The position numbers and the translations under genes were made by a program. From Amoeboaphelidium protococcarum (taxonomy: Eukaryota > Aphelidiomycota > Aphelidea), in NCBI GenBank assembly GCA_023515745.1, contig JALECJ010000001.1:806001-870000 (forward strand): 64,000 bases of DNA. Reading direction: 5' to 3'. Shown here one piece after another: positions 35,853 through 48,404 of the stretch. The notes under the pieces were generated by a model. The model saw only the letters and a program-made list of their open reading frames with translations. It did not search any database and was not told the origin of the DNA. The stretch's first letter is position 1. The number at the start of each line of letters is the position of its first letter.

Positions 35853-38800
35853 ATGAAATAGATATTCTGGACGTACATTCTTTAGTGCATTATACTATCA
35901 TTCTTGGTAGTGGCACGCTAAATGCCGGTGAGAATTCATCAGCTAAGCTCATCGCATCAATCGCGTCTGTATAAGCGAGAGTTATAGAGTTAGATATCAT
36001 AGTAGTTGCTTATGAACAATGAAATAAATACGTTAGAATAGAGAGAAAGCAATGCACAATAGAAGAAACACAAAGATAGAGTCCAATTTCTGATCTAGCA
36101 TGATGAACATGACCAAGATGATTTTTGGCATGTGGACGTTGAGCTGAACGAGGAATTGTTTCATCCAGATTTTGCAGTGCACGACTCAAGCGGAAGTCAA
36201 AAGATGAACTAGATGTGCTTCTATTCAGGTAGAGTGTTGAATGTGAAGGATTCTGCTGTGTCGCTGTCCACATGTAACGGTGTTATGAATGGCAAGATAC
36301 TGGTCAATGGAGTGGAGCATAGAGTCCAACCGCACTCAGATCTTGGACATGTCATGCAAGTTGTTGAAGATGGTGCGCCGGTGAATTGTGGAGCTGATGA
36401 CAGCGCTGAATATGACCGTCTACATTTCGCTATAAAGAAGGAGTTCACAGTGAAGCAATAGCTAACTAGACTGTTCAAGCGGTAAGATAATAAGGATGGT
36501 AAGAAGACTAAATATATCAAAATGCTCTTTGTCAATGATTATGGACGCGTCAAGCAGTTTGAAGATCAAAAGGAGAACATCACGGAGGCAACTATAAATC
36601 ACGTCTCTCTGATGGCCAAGAAAATGTCGGATCAAATTGGTGACAAGTTTGGTATGCCTATAAAGATTATTCTGGCGGGGATTTATAATGACAATAATCC
36701 AAAAAATGAATCCTCCTGGCTTCCTGAGTTTAAGACTCAGGTTGAAGCTGGTGATCTGCTGGACAACTTCGCCCAGTGGAGGGAGCAGAAGATCAATGCC
36801 GGCGCCGAGGGTGCTTTGGGCAATAATGATGTCGCTTAGCTATTGACTGATCGTGATATTGGAACTAAAGACAATTTCCGAGTAAATGGTCTAAGTAATA
36901 TGGCTGGTGTTTGTTCAAATCGTTTTGGTGCCAGCGTGGTTGAAGCTCCTCGTGGTAATAACGTTGATGCGTAAATCAATCTTGATCTTCACGAGCTAGG
37001 TCACTCCCTGAGACTAGTACACGATGGACAAGGCCCTGCTGAGAAGTGTGATCCTGACAAGTTTATTATGGCTGCCGTCAGTTGTGGAGATTGTGGTGGA
37101 AGGAAAGCCAAAGAAATCCTCTTCTCTGAGTGTAGTTATGAAGCAGGTAAATCATTTCTGGAAAGTAGCGGGTAGTGTCTTGATGTTAGTCCGCAGACAT
37201 CTCTTCTGTGCGGTAATGGTATAGTGGACACATCTCAAGGTGAGTAGTGCGATGATGGTCGTAATTCCACCTCAGGATGTTGTGATATGAGAACATGTCA
37301 ATTCAAGACTGATGGTAATTAGTGTATGACTGGAAATTCAACAACTTCGGCGGCGAATAGCAATTCCACCACTAATCCCCTTTCTACGGCTGGCACTTGT
37401 AACAAAGGCAAATGTATCAGCTCTTGTGGTAATGGTAAAGTTGATCCCGGAGAGGATTGTGATCCTACTGCGGATGGTGGTGCTAATGCAGAGTGCTGTA
37501 ATAAGAATACGTGCAAGTTCATAAACAGAGGCCAGACGTGTCTAACCGGCAAATGTGACGGTGTGGGTAAGTGTGCAGAGCGTGATAGAATTCTAGCTGC
37601 TAAACCCAAGATTATAGTCACGTAGAATAAGTACTTTGAAAGTTACACTGTGGAGATAAAGACCAATGCATCTCAACCTAATGTCACCGTATACTATACT
37701 CTAAATAGCTCAACTCCTGTGAATGACACGTCCCGCTCCATGAAATATGATGGTAAGTTTACCGTGACTCTGCAGCAGGTACAGGAGCAGAATCGGCGAT
37801 ATGATGCTGAAGTTGCACAATATCGAGGTAATACGTCTGCTCTGATTCCTCCTAATCCATACGCTCTAGATTCATACTCCAAGCTGTACAATGTGCAAAT
37901 ATCTGCCAAAGCCTTCTCATCAGATCTCCTCCCATCTGATACGGCATACGATAACATTGAATTGAGTCCTGACGCTGAAGAAATTTACGCGTAATAATTG
38001 AGTGTTGATGATATCAAGAAGAAGGCTGCGATAGAAGGATCTGTTGGTGCAATTATAGGAGTAGTCGGAGTGGTAGTATTGACTCTTGCTCTCATTTATT
38101 ACAACAAGGATCCTATAGCTAGAGCTATATGGAGAAAGAAGACTATGGAATCTTATCCTGTCAAGTTGGTGCAGAAAATTGCGCGTAAGCCTGAGGATGA
38201 TGATAATGATGCATAGATGTAAGCTCAGTAGTAATCTTATGCAAAGGAAATTGCTCAATAGTCTGCACTACTTGCTCCGATAAAATTTATGAAGACTTTG
38301 CGCAATTTCACTCGGACTTAGACGATGATGCCTGAGGACATCGCACCAATGTCATAGAATGGTACGAATTAAATGTTCTAGTCTGGAGATGCTTAATAGT
38401 CGTAGCTGCATGCATAAGAATTACGTAGCTCTAATATTCCGATGGACATGCTTCCTATGGCCGCTGCATCTTAGTAGCCTCAATCGCAGCATTCATAGCG
38501 TTAGCAATAACAAGGCGATGATGATATAGAAGAATCATCCTCTCCTGCTACTCCACTCATGTCTGCCAGTATTACATAGAAGCACTTTGACTCTCTCCAC
38601 AATAGAAATCGGCAATATTCTACAGACTTGGGAATGGCCAATTACGTGGAAATGTTTCGAAATACTCCGCTGACTCCCTCTAGTCCATACACTCCTGTAC
38701 CGACTGGTGACTATAATAACAATAATCAGTAATCATCATCTGAATGGTCATAGTACTAATAAGAAGAACAAGGCGGCAATTAGAGAATGTCATCCCCTCT

Positions 38801-38930
38801 GCAGAGATTCTTCAGAAAGAAATCCTTCACTTCATAGTCATCCTCACAGAGTAGAAGATCATCTTTATCATCGTCCTCATAGAGTAGTGCTAGCATTGGT
38901 GGTTATAAAAGCGGTTCAAAAAGACAATGA
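35853..38930 (+). CDS. ADAM-family membrane metalloprotease-disintegrin (M12B)
   Basis: This is a predicted type I membrane shedding protease, 1025 residues, one unbroken frame. A signal peptide (YILQCIILSFLVVA) is followed by a propeptide containing CFYSGRVL and SLSTCNG as in ADAM prodomains. The zinc site HELGHSLRLVHD starts near residue 380, with FIMAAV as Met-turn. It keeps the three His, the Glu and the final Asp, but the usual Gly (HExxHxxGxxHD) is Arg. Two disintegrin-like Cys modules (CGNGIVD and CGNGKVDPGEDCD) start near 453 and 526. One TM helix lies at about 728-750, followed by a long Q/S-rich cytosolic tail. The ATG at 35853 gives the leader. TGA 38928-38930. Whether the Arg variant is active is open. 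Confidence 0.9.
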
Positions 38931-39006
38931 TGATGATTATATAAAGAATATATAAATTTAATCTAATTGCCATGTCTATTCTCAATCTATTCTTAATAAT
39001 ATTAGA

Positions 39007-40884
39007 TCAAATGTGCAAATTGTCACTCAATGTATAACTCAAAGAGTCTTCATCTACAAAATCTGCACCATTTCCTTCAAAAGAACGACTTCTTCTATGA
39101 GCAGATGATCCCATACTAGATGCCTAATCATGACGGAGATCTACGTGAGGTTTATCACCTTTTTGCGTTTATTAAGCACTCCTACTCTTACTGCTTACTT
39201 CCTAAAAAGGTGAAGACTATTACTTGAGATGTTTCTTGTGTGATATTTGATCAGACAACTTCTTATACCGACCAGCATTAGGCATAGGAGCTGAAGTCAC
39301 TCGCTTATGCTTCACTAATTACAATGGATTTTATTCCTCTTATTATGAAAAGGATTATCCATTACCACCCTTAGTCGCCGCCGCCTTCTTCTTAATCTAC
39401 TTATTCAGCTTCATATCATTGATGAGGGACGTGAATCCTTAATTACCAGGCGTAAACAGATAATCAAACGACTCACTATTACCAGGAATATCAACATCGC
39501 CCATGTGAGGATACACCAACTCCTCCCTGATAACAGTCATGAACTTGTCCTACAAGAACTGCACAATTATCGCATAGTCGAGGGAGAGTTCATTATTCTT
39601 GGACAAGTTGATCATGGGCGAAATGTCCACATACACTCGCGGCATCTCTGTGAAGCCAAACCATAATCTATTTGAGGGATTCTTCTTGATCAGCACCAAC
39701 ATCCGGCCCTCCAACCGAGTCAATGATATCTTGACACGCGCCGGTATAGAAATCTTGGGTAAGAGCAGCGAGATATTATTATTCATCCGGTTCAGATTCA
39801 AGTTCATCTCGGCCTCAACCTCAAATCTACCATCGTATTTCGCATTGAACTTGATCTCGGTATGACCATCAGCAGAGGCCTAAATCAACTCAGCATTACT
39901 GAGCACTGGAGGTTGACTATCGATGGAGAAGTTCTTTAGTGAAAGATCATCCATAAAGTCGGGTGTTCTCATCAGCTAAAACTTTCTAGTCAGCAGTTCT
40001 TCTACATACATATTGAACTCTTCAAATCTCACGATGGATGGGAATACACGCACCAGAAGGGCATTAAACCAAGCTGTCGTGGGATCTTCATGATTATAAC
40101 ATACATTCATCTGAGCAGATTACGAGTAATCATCTGCTAGTATACGCGAATATTCAATTTCCTACTAGCGATGACTTAATTATTATTGCTACTACTATGA
40201 ATGTCTTTATGAAGACATCCTCATCCTCAATGATAGATACCAATCCTCTTTGAACATGGCAGTGGGAAACCAGATGTAATGCTCACTTCTGAGACCATAT
40301 CTATCACTCGATTGTCTATTATCAGGTGCAGTAGATTGTAATAGAATAGGCAATTTCCTATCATACATCATGGAGACATGCAGATTGTGAGGGAATAGGA
40401 GACACTTGTACTAAGAGAGCTTAATGCGCATCACTGGTTGTTGACTTTTACTACTAATCGATGGAATAGCATCATACAAATGTAGTTCTTGATCCTTACT
40501 ACTATCACATTATTTATTATCACTATTACTGCTATTGATATTATGTAGCATAAGAAAGTAATATTATGCCTATTGTACTTGAGTGGCTGTGGACTTCTTG
40601 AAATCATGAGTCTGCCATTCAGGTACATCATCTGGATCCAGAGTTTGGTCACTCAGCAATACCCAGCATGGACTTGGCTATTACAATAGATGAGAGATAT
40701 TATCAGCATAATATTGTTATAATTATTACTTTTTGACTGATCCAGACTGTTAATTACCATCATTACTCCTAGATGATTGTGATAAACTCTCCTATTACTA
40801 CAACTACTACTCTTCAGATGATGACTGTGAAAAATAACTTCCAACGCTTGAAATCGGAGAAGTAATGGAATTCCAAATTGACAT
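39007..40884 (-). CDS. SMP-domain lipid-transfer protein, TEX2/NVJ2 type
   Basis: This is a predicted ER membrane-contact-site lipid-transfer protein, 625 residues. A Q/S-rich N-terminal part is followed by a PH-like region (about 165-225) ending HYIWFPTAMFKEDWYLSLR, as in Nvj2 and TEX2. The SMP domain spans about 270-465: it opens WFNALLVRVF, has RTPDFMDDLSLKNFSI and RLWFGFTEMPRVYV (TEX2 has RIWYGFRKPPHVEL), and closes ELVYPHMGDVDIPG. The basic and Ser-rich tail is unusual. I see no N-terminal TM anchor, although Nvj2 and TEX2 usually have one; an upstream exon may be missing. Many poly-Gln tracts are runs of TAG/TAA/CAA. The frame is unbroken; TGA 39007-39009. Confidence 0.85.
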
Positions 40885-41170
40885 TTTTTATTCTAATAGA
40901 TATTATTATTATACTTGCGCTGTTTTCTAAATGGATATTATGTACTGAATTTTGATTGTATGAGTTGATTGTATGAACAAAGGATCCTACATACAAAGAA
41001 CGCGATTCATTCAAAGAAGGGGATGTGTTGAGTCATCAATCAAGATCAACGCGTCAACTCAATAAAGCAATATAAAGTGTTGAACGATTGAATGTCAGGA
41101 GGACTGAAAAGCGTAATTGGCTATAATATTATGCATTTCATTATTATCGTAAATATCTCTCATTGCGGTG

Positions 41171-44100
41171 TCACTTGAACATATTACGCAAGTTATTCTC
41201 AAATGAATTCTTCCTCTCCCCCGTTGACTTTTAATCAGGCTTCTTTTACTATGAACTTGATGACTGCTGATTAAAGGTTGAGCTTTGATTCTAATTAGAC
41301 TACTACTTCTTATCGGATGATGCAGTGCTCTATTAACTTTGACCGTTAGAAGAACTTGACTTTTACTGCTAAGTTTTAGGCTTGACCGCAGGCGTCTTCT
41401 TCTTCTCTCCCGTATTTAAAGAAGATGTTGACGATGACTAAGTCTACTATAATTACTTCTTCTTCTTAGCAGCTGCTGATGCTTACTATTCTCTGTACTC
41501 CTTGTAATTTCTGCCATACTTGCGATCATGTTCAATGTGGAATAACGCCGGGTGAGGGCAATAATTATCAAGACCTCCTAACGCGGCACGAACTTCTGGA
41601 TTCTCAAGCATCTTGTCCATCAATTTTTCATTTCTCATACCATACTCCAAGATCATCAGGTTCTTCTCCGAATCTTCTTCTGCTTCTTACTCAGAGGTAT
41701 ATTTCTTGGTCAAAGCTTCAAACATTATGCGCTCTTCTTCAGCAGGATCAGCATATGGATTGGATTAAAGATTTGAAGCACCAGTTGATGCTTATCTACT
41801 AGCTTAAGGCTAAGCCGGGCGAGCGGCTGAATAACTACTGGTAGAAGCAGTTTCTTGACGGCTACTACTGGCATGTGATTGGCTTTTCTACTACTAATTA
41901 GCAATAGAAGATGAAGCTTTAGAATTACTAGGAGCAGCTGCGGAGCTCTAAGGAGGCCGAGATGAACTTTCGTTCACGTTGTTGGATTCAGCTGCAGACT
42001 ACGTCGCGCCACCAGACATGGAAAATTCAGCTCCATATCGCTCTTTATACTGTTACGTTTGCATCATACGCTGCATTAATTCAGCGTTTTACATACAACG
42101 AGCGAACACATTCTAAGAACCGTGAGCTTCCACATAGTCAAATATCTCCTTGTTCCATGGAATATCCATAAATGAGCGCCTAAACATCTCCTCTTCAATC
42201 CTCTTATCAATTGGCGGAGTTTAACCACTGCCGGTAGATGAACGAGATGACGCTGCGTTGGTAGAACTTTACTACTTGGACGACTACTGACGACTCTGAC
42301 TAACCGTAGGCTGTGAAGTGTAAGAAGATTAAGAACGAGCACTTTACGTAGACGGCGGCTACTAAGCACCTCCCCTACTAGTTGAAGACTATGCAGAAGA
42401 CTAACCAGAGCTTTGATTCTGAGATAAACCAAATGCAGCAGGATTAGCTCTCTGTCGCTGCTTCACTTTGGCATCAAATCCTGGAATAAATTTAAACTAC
42501 TCACGAATGGTCGCATTAGCCAACAATCTATCCATAATGTCGTCATTGTCGATAGTTCGCTCAAAGATATTATCTTGACCATGGATAGCAACATATTATC
42601 TCATCTCTTCCGTTTTCGGTATATTTAAACAGCTTCTCTTAAATATCTCCTCTTCCAACTGCAGATTGATCTCTCTCGATCTACTCTACTAAGCAGGACG
42701 CGTCTGCTGTTATGCAGTAGGAGCCTAACGAGCGCTTTACTACCCAGTAGATTGACTATTACGATTTTGACTCTAAGCGGCTCTCTAATTAGCGCCGCTT
42801 TAATTCTAAGCAATCCCCGATCTTGTACCGCTTTAGTTTTAAGTACTTCTTTGACTAGAACCACCACTGCGCTGCTACTGAGACTACTAATTAGCACCTC
42901 TTTGTTGTTATCTAGCAGCCTAAGCAGCACGCTGACCCCTCGTCTGAGGTTCCTATCCCATAAGCAAATATCTCAGACAATCCTCTTATGACACTGAATT
43001 CTAAAAAAGCACATCTGGATTAGTCATGGCCGCCTCTCGTATCTAATCCATAGTCATGGGAGGACCAAAATAAGCTGAGTGGGTCATTTCAAACTCAGGA
43101 TCGACAGTATTAATTCCGCTCATTCTCAAGTACTATTAAAATTGAGCTTCAGTCATATTAGGATGATGTTCATCTTCTTCATCGTCCTCCTCTTCATCTT
43201 CTTCAGTTTCATCATAATACTCTTCTTCCATATCCATATCCATGCCCATGCCCATGCCGAACATGTTCAATACACCAAGAGGTGGATTAGATTGTAATCT
43301 GATATCGGCATCCATCCTGCTAGACAATATTGAACTCAAAATAGCATCATGCGACATATTCTATTGAAACTATGGATTGATTGAATGAGTCAAATCATCA
43401 ATAGCAGCATCATACTCTGATACCAACTCGGAATATGATTTAAACTTTTAAGAGGAATCAGTCTTTTCAAATCCACTTTAAAACTAATTCATCGCTTTAA
43501 CGTCAATCGATAGCTTCTAAACCTCAGGAGCAATACCATCGACCGGCTCAAATACTTTAATTGAAGAGTCTATTCCACAGGAGGCCATCATTGGATACTT
43601 TTGATTAAATACTACACCATTAGTTATCGACTTGTCTCCCTTCCAACAATACGCAGGCAACTACTCTTCCAATCTCAATGCTTTATCCGACACGTCCAAC
43701 TTCCATCCGTATATGAATCCATCATCAGACCCTGAACAAATCATATTATAATCTTCCCACTTACTGCAATAGTTTGGAACAAAGTTCATTTACTTGATCA
43801 TTGTCTGGATGTTTAAATGTCCACTGGCAACGAGCAGAACATCCTTGTCATACTACTGAATATGCTTCATATCAAAGAGAGGTAGGTACAAACTATTGCT
43901 TGAAGTCTTAAACTACTTTAACTGATCCTACACAGCCACCTCCCTTTGCAATCTCAATTATCTCAAGAATTCATTGGTCGCATCCACAGAACCAACACCG
44001 AAAGCTCTATTAGCTCTCTCCAGTGCGTCCATACGATTCTACTAATTCAAGTATTTCTCGCCTCTGAACGGTGTAAAAGCACCTTCATGACGTGGATACT

Positions 44101-45331
44101 TTACATTCTCACCAAGCACAGTAGACATGACATCCACCAGGTAAATATCATCCTCCTAATAACTGACAGCCAATCTGCCAGTCTTATCAAACTTCACACT
44201 GGCCACACTCTTGTAATCAGTATCGTCATCCTCATACACCTTTTTCTGAAATAAACTAGTAAACTCGGATTCATCATTCAGTCCACCAAAAATGTCTTTA
44301 TACTTTTACTGTAGCTAATTCCTAGGAAGCAATATAGGACAATCATGGTAGTCCAACTCTACACCATATTGATCAAAAGCATTGGACAATCCATAACGCA
44401 TATGACTTGGTGCAAAGGAATAACAAATTCCCTTGTAACAATCCAGACTCTTTGGATAGAGATGGAAATTATCAATCGAATGACCTTACACTTGCTTTTT
44501 ACTAGGCTTATACTTTTTACTATCGGCAGGGGAACGATATACCGGTTTATCCAACTTGCGTCTATCAAATACTCTAACAAAAGAGTCGGTACATCCAAGT
44601 GCAATATAGACAGGATCAGTCTACAGCATATCCATCGAGGTGACACCAACACCATGTTACCGTGAACATACATCTGAACGGAACATCGACTCTCCGGTAC
44701 CATCAATGCCCGCTGCAGACTTACTAGGCCTCATCTAGAACTCGTCACAGCACTCACATCCATCATACTCCGGCGCAACGTTAACATCAATGTACGTGTG
44801 CCGATTACAATGCAGATTCCTCTCACGCGATAAATTGCTCTTACAATTGCAACTGGTCCTAATACGCAAATCATACAAATTCACAGTGCCGTCACCACTA
44901 CAAGAGAAGAACTGAGTGGCAGGATTCAGAGGGTCAACAATGACATCATTAACAAATCTAGCATGGCAATCAAAAGTGGCAGCTGGAGATTTATTATTTC
45001 TATAATACTGGTTGATGTCAGTATACGCTACTCTATACTCTGCGTCTCCGGAGATCACCGCGTTCTAACCATCCATAAACTTGACGCAGAAAATATTTCT
45101 CTAATGACCAGTCTTGATTCTGTGAACAAGATGCTTTGGACTTACGCCATTAACTTTAACAGTGCCATCCTCAGACTGACTCCACATGTCATAGATGTTG
45201 ATATGTTTGTCATCACTGCCACTGCACAAATATCTTCCCGAATCATCCCACGCAATACTATTAACACAGCCGCTGTGTCCCTACAACTCTTCACTCAGCG
45301 TTAGTCTCGTCACATAATAGTCATTATCCAT
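41171..45331 (-). CDS. DCAF-type WD40 protein with long Q-rich, STI1-like C-terminal region
   Basis: The product is 1386 residues in one frame. The N-terminal 600 residues form a WD40 propeller of the DCAF5/6/8 class (CUL4-DDB1 substrate receptors): LQGHSGCVNSIAW, LCSGSDDKHINIYDM, GHQRNIFCVKF, SCSGDGTVNLYDLR and MASCGIDSSIKVFEP. An acidic run (TEEDEEEDDEEDE) and Q/S/A-rich linkers follow. Embedded in them are three similar helical segments: EEEIFKRSCLNIP...NIFERTI (about 42.55-42.68 kb), EEEMFRRSFMDIP...NVFARCM (about 42.08-42.20 kb), and MRNEKLMDKMLENPEVRAAL (about 41.6 kb), which looks like STI1/ubiquilin repeats. The C-terminus is Lys/Ser/Gln-rich. WD40/DCAF is firm; the STI1 likeness is my inference. 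TGA 41171-41173. Confidence 0.83.
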
Positions 45332-45744
45332 GATGAAGTATTTCTTTTTAGTTATATTCTTTACCTAAGCGATTCCGTGGTAAGTTAAACAGTAGTTAAA
45401 CTTTAGACTATAATCGCAACAAGTCTCTCTACTCGAGTTGGGAAAAGAAAAGAACGGACAATACCGAGCGCGTACTGAGAGAAAACATCCCTCAACGGAA
45501 AAGGTTCTGATGCGATGTGCGCTACCTTCTCAGTGACCCATTCAGTATGAGGGTTCGATAAATTAAATCGACTTTGGTACTTTGGTGTTTTAAAGTGGAC
45601 AGTTTCTCATGAGGAACGCCCCTCTATGCTACTGATACATGATGTCCCAAAATAAGCGACTTCTTAAGATGCAACAATATCAACTCAATACCAAAAGTTT
45701 ATTTAATGAATTTCGATCCGTAATCGTAAAACAATATTTAAAAA
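45332..45744. other. Spacer of 413 bp, content unexplained
   Basis: This stretch lies between the DCAF start and the stop of the hydrolase gene (both minus strand), so it is the DCAF promoter side. It is less AT-rich than other spacers in its middle (45420-45660) and has short complementary words. I looked for tRNA B boxes, U-snRNA signatures and C/D boxes and found none convincing. A structured non-coding RNA is possible but unproven. Confidence 0.4.
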
Positions 45745-46677
45745 TCAATGCTCGTTGAACCACTGTAAAGCGTCATGGAAGCAGGAATCTCCGGGCCCAA
45801 TCCACAGCGCATGATTACCATTTTCATACAACACAATCTTCTTCTTCTCAGCCGGCAAAGTGGAGCATTTGTCATAGAACTCTTGGCTTGCATTTGCGTC
45901 AGTAACCTTATCATTCTGGCCATGAGCGATGAACATTGGAACTGACATTAGGGGAGCACACTTTTAAGCTTCAGCCATACCATCCATCAAGGATAAACCT
46001 GTGGCTACGCGAACATCACCAGAGTACGTACCAGGATCCTGAACAAAATCGCCACTCACAGCCGGATCCGTATGTACATTCTCCTCCACACTCTCGGCAA
46101 TAGGCATGGATGGAGCGATGCGCTTAATCACCTTTGCCACCTGCTTCAGGATAAAGCTTGGATCAGATTCACCGTGCACTTTGATCAGAGGGCAAATCAT
46201 TGAGATGGCATTGACTTTTACTTCTGGGTGACGCGCAGTGTATACAGGTACAATGAGTCCACCCATAGACGCGCCCATCAAGTACAATGACGCGTTAGGA
46301 AATGCCTATTACACGTCCAACACGACTGCATGCAGAGTTTCAATCAAATCATCAAAACTCATTATCAGACCGTGAGTGCCATCCGATCTTCCATGCCCTG
46401 GATGATCATACGATACAACAGCATATCCAGCATCCAGGAATGGCTGAACGTAACAAGCAAAGCGGCCAGAATAGTCGCCCATACCTACAGCCTTTATGAC
46501 GACTTTCTACACGTGTTCACTCTATGCCATCTACCATGATTGAGCATAAATCTATCCACCGCGCGTATACCACTCACGCGACTAAACACCTTCCGTCTGC
46601 TCCAATTGCAATTCTCCTGCAGTCTTTGGTAAAGATCTTGACTAAAATTATTTACCTCTCGTATACTACTTGACCAT
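45745..46677 (-). CDS. Monoglyceride-lipase-like alpha/beta hydrolase
   Basis: This is a serine hydrolase of the monoacylglycerol lipase / lysophospholipase family (Yju3-like), 310 residues. Its N-terminal 45 residues are Q-rich. YDHPGHGRSDGTHG is the typical MGL strand-4 region. The nucleophile elbow is GASMGG with Ser near residue 137; the acid is in HGQNDKVTD and the His in NGNHALW, so the triad is complete. The cap region between is of ordinary length. Eleven of the first sixty codons are TAG/TAA. ATG 46677; TGA 45745-45747. No targeting signal is evident. Confidence 0.85.
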
Positions 46678-46942
46678 ATCAATTCTTTTGTATTGCACTT
46701 ATTGTGTGGGATTTAGATGGAAAATAATGGAACTCCATGAGGCGCAGCACTTGGTGCATACCAATAACCATAGACCCCTGACATCCAACGTTGCGCTCGT
46801 GTTGGAATTTTAACTGCTATCAATAAATTAAGTCAAGGAACTATACTGTGGTGATATTGCCGATAATGAAACAAAAAAACTTAAATTAGTAATGTAAATC
46901 AAATTATGAAATCTATGAAGTTAAAAGTCAAAACATATATAT

Positions 46943-48025
46943 TCAAGTTTAAAAGTACCTCTGCTAAACCTCATACACCAGCATTGTGATTCCGAAGAGC
47001 GGTCCAATGATCATACATCTCTGAGTGGCGCCTTTGAAGAATGCACTGACACCCTCTTCACGATAAATCAAAGCTGCAGTCTAACGAATATTCTGGTACT
47101 TTGCAACTGACGCAGCAGATCCATCAGGGGCAGGAGTAGCTTTAGTTTAGAGACGCGTCTTGATAACATCACTCGGTGTTACGGCAAAGGCAGCCACCAT
47201 ACCGGCCAGGATGCTGCCATAAAACACGGAATTAAATGACGCCTTGCCCGGTCCACCTGACTTCAGATCTGCTTCTATTGACATTTGTTTAAACCAAGCG
47301 CTTGATGGAAAGAATATAATACTGAAAGGCACATCGCGCAGTAATGTTGCAGGTGTTCCACGATACAATCCACGAAGTCCCAGGTCTTTCACAATGAAAA
47401 GTGGTGATGCAGCGGTGCCTTTAGCCATTTGTGCATTGATCTTTACCACTTCCATTGGATTTGTGGCTACAACTTGGGCAAATCCAGCGGATGCCCCGGA
47501 TATCATACCATACACTACAGGGACATTATCAGCGTCATAAAGTTTACGATTTACAGCGGTAGAATTGCCTTAACTTTGAGCCGCTTATCGATTTAATCTA
47601 TCAGCAAACTTTTCGCGCACATAGTCATTAGTTGCCAGCTTGATAGCCTTTTCAAAAATGATTCCAGAGAGATTTGAGGAGAGTCCACGATATAAACCAG
47701 AGTAACCATCTTGTCGTACAATCTGACGGAAGCAATCAAATCCATTACGATATTATTGTTATGCACCAGGAGATGCTATTTTAGCCTGATTTTGCATTCT
47801 AGTTTTTATCAGATCTAGTGGAAATATTAGAGAGGTACCAACGACTCCTGCAATTGCCGCACATGTCAACTTTGTAGTAAACGGAATCTTGACTTTATCA
47901 GTTGGTTGACTATTATTGCCAGCAGGGATATTTTCTACTGAAGGGAACTAAGGTTTTAAGACCATCAGCAGTGGAGGAGCTTTTATCTCAATAGGCTGCG
48001 ATATTTTAGATATATCTTTAACCAT
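46943..48025 (-). CDS. Mitochondrial carrier family (SLC25) protein
   Basis: This is an inner-membrane solute carrier of 360 residues with three tandem repeats. Each carries the signature PxD/ExxK/R: PLDLIKTR (about residue 69), PMEVVKIN (about 193) and PSDVIKTR (about 286). GLYRGLSSNL and GLYRGTPATLLRDVPFS are typical second-helix blocks. The RDVPFS motif and the Glu in PMEVVK point to the glutamate / aspartate-glutamate carrier branch, but I see no N-terminal EF-hands. Substrate is an inference. The presence of this gene shows that the organism keeps mitochondria. TGA 46943-46945. Confidence 0.9.
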
Positions 48026-48059
48026 TGATTTGTTGCAAGTAAATATATCTTTAGTTTCA

Positions 48060-48404
48060 ATGATAAGCTGTGAAGAAGTAAAGTTTTACGTTTCGTTTAA
48101 CGGCGACGCGAAATTTTATAAGTTGAAACAATTCAAAAATAGCCTGGAAGATAAACTTTTTAAAGGTATGATCCCAGCTAAAGTAATGAGAGATTAGAAT
48201 ACATAAACATAATCAGGTAACGTTTAAGAGATCAGTCAATTTATGTCAGACAAGGAATCTTTGCAATTACTCGACAAATCTTGGGAGATTTTCATTTGGA
48301 ACGAGAGAGATTCTCTTCTGAACAATAAAGACGCGCAACGTCTCCCTTCTAATAATAAGCATACCATTTAGTACTAGTTATGGACATTGTTAAAAAGTAG
48401 TTGA
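48060..48404 (+). CDS. Small hypothetical protein
   Basis: This is an open frame of 114 codons, ATG 48060 to TGA 48402-48404, starting 34 bp from the divergent carrier gene. The composition is plausible (KFYVSFNGDAKFYKLKQF near the start, then Q-rich, then SLQLLDKSWEIFIW). It overlaps the proposed start of the next large gene by 25 bp in another frame, so either that gene starts later or this ORF is not real. No family recognised. Confidence 0.35.

Noticed and set aside
43079-43297. Hydrophobic plus-strand ORF
   Set aside because: It is antisense to the acidic run of the DCAF protein; repeated Glu/Asp codons read as Phe/Ile on the other strand.
45548-45575. tRNA-like GGTTCGA box
   Set aside because: No complementary TΨC stem, no A box at the right distance, no acceptor stem.
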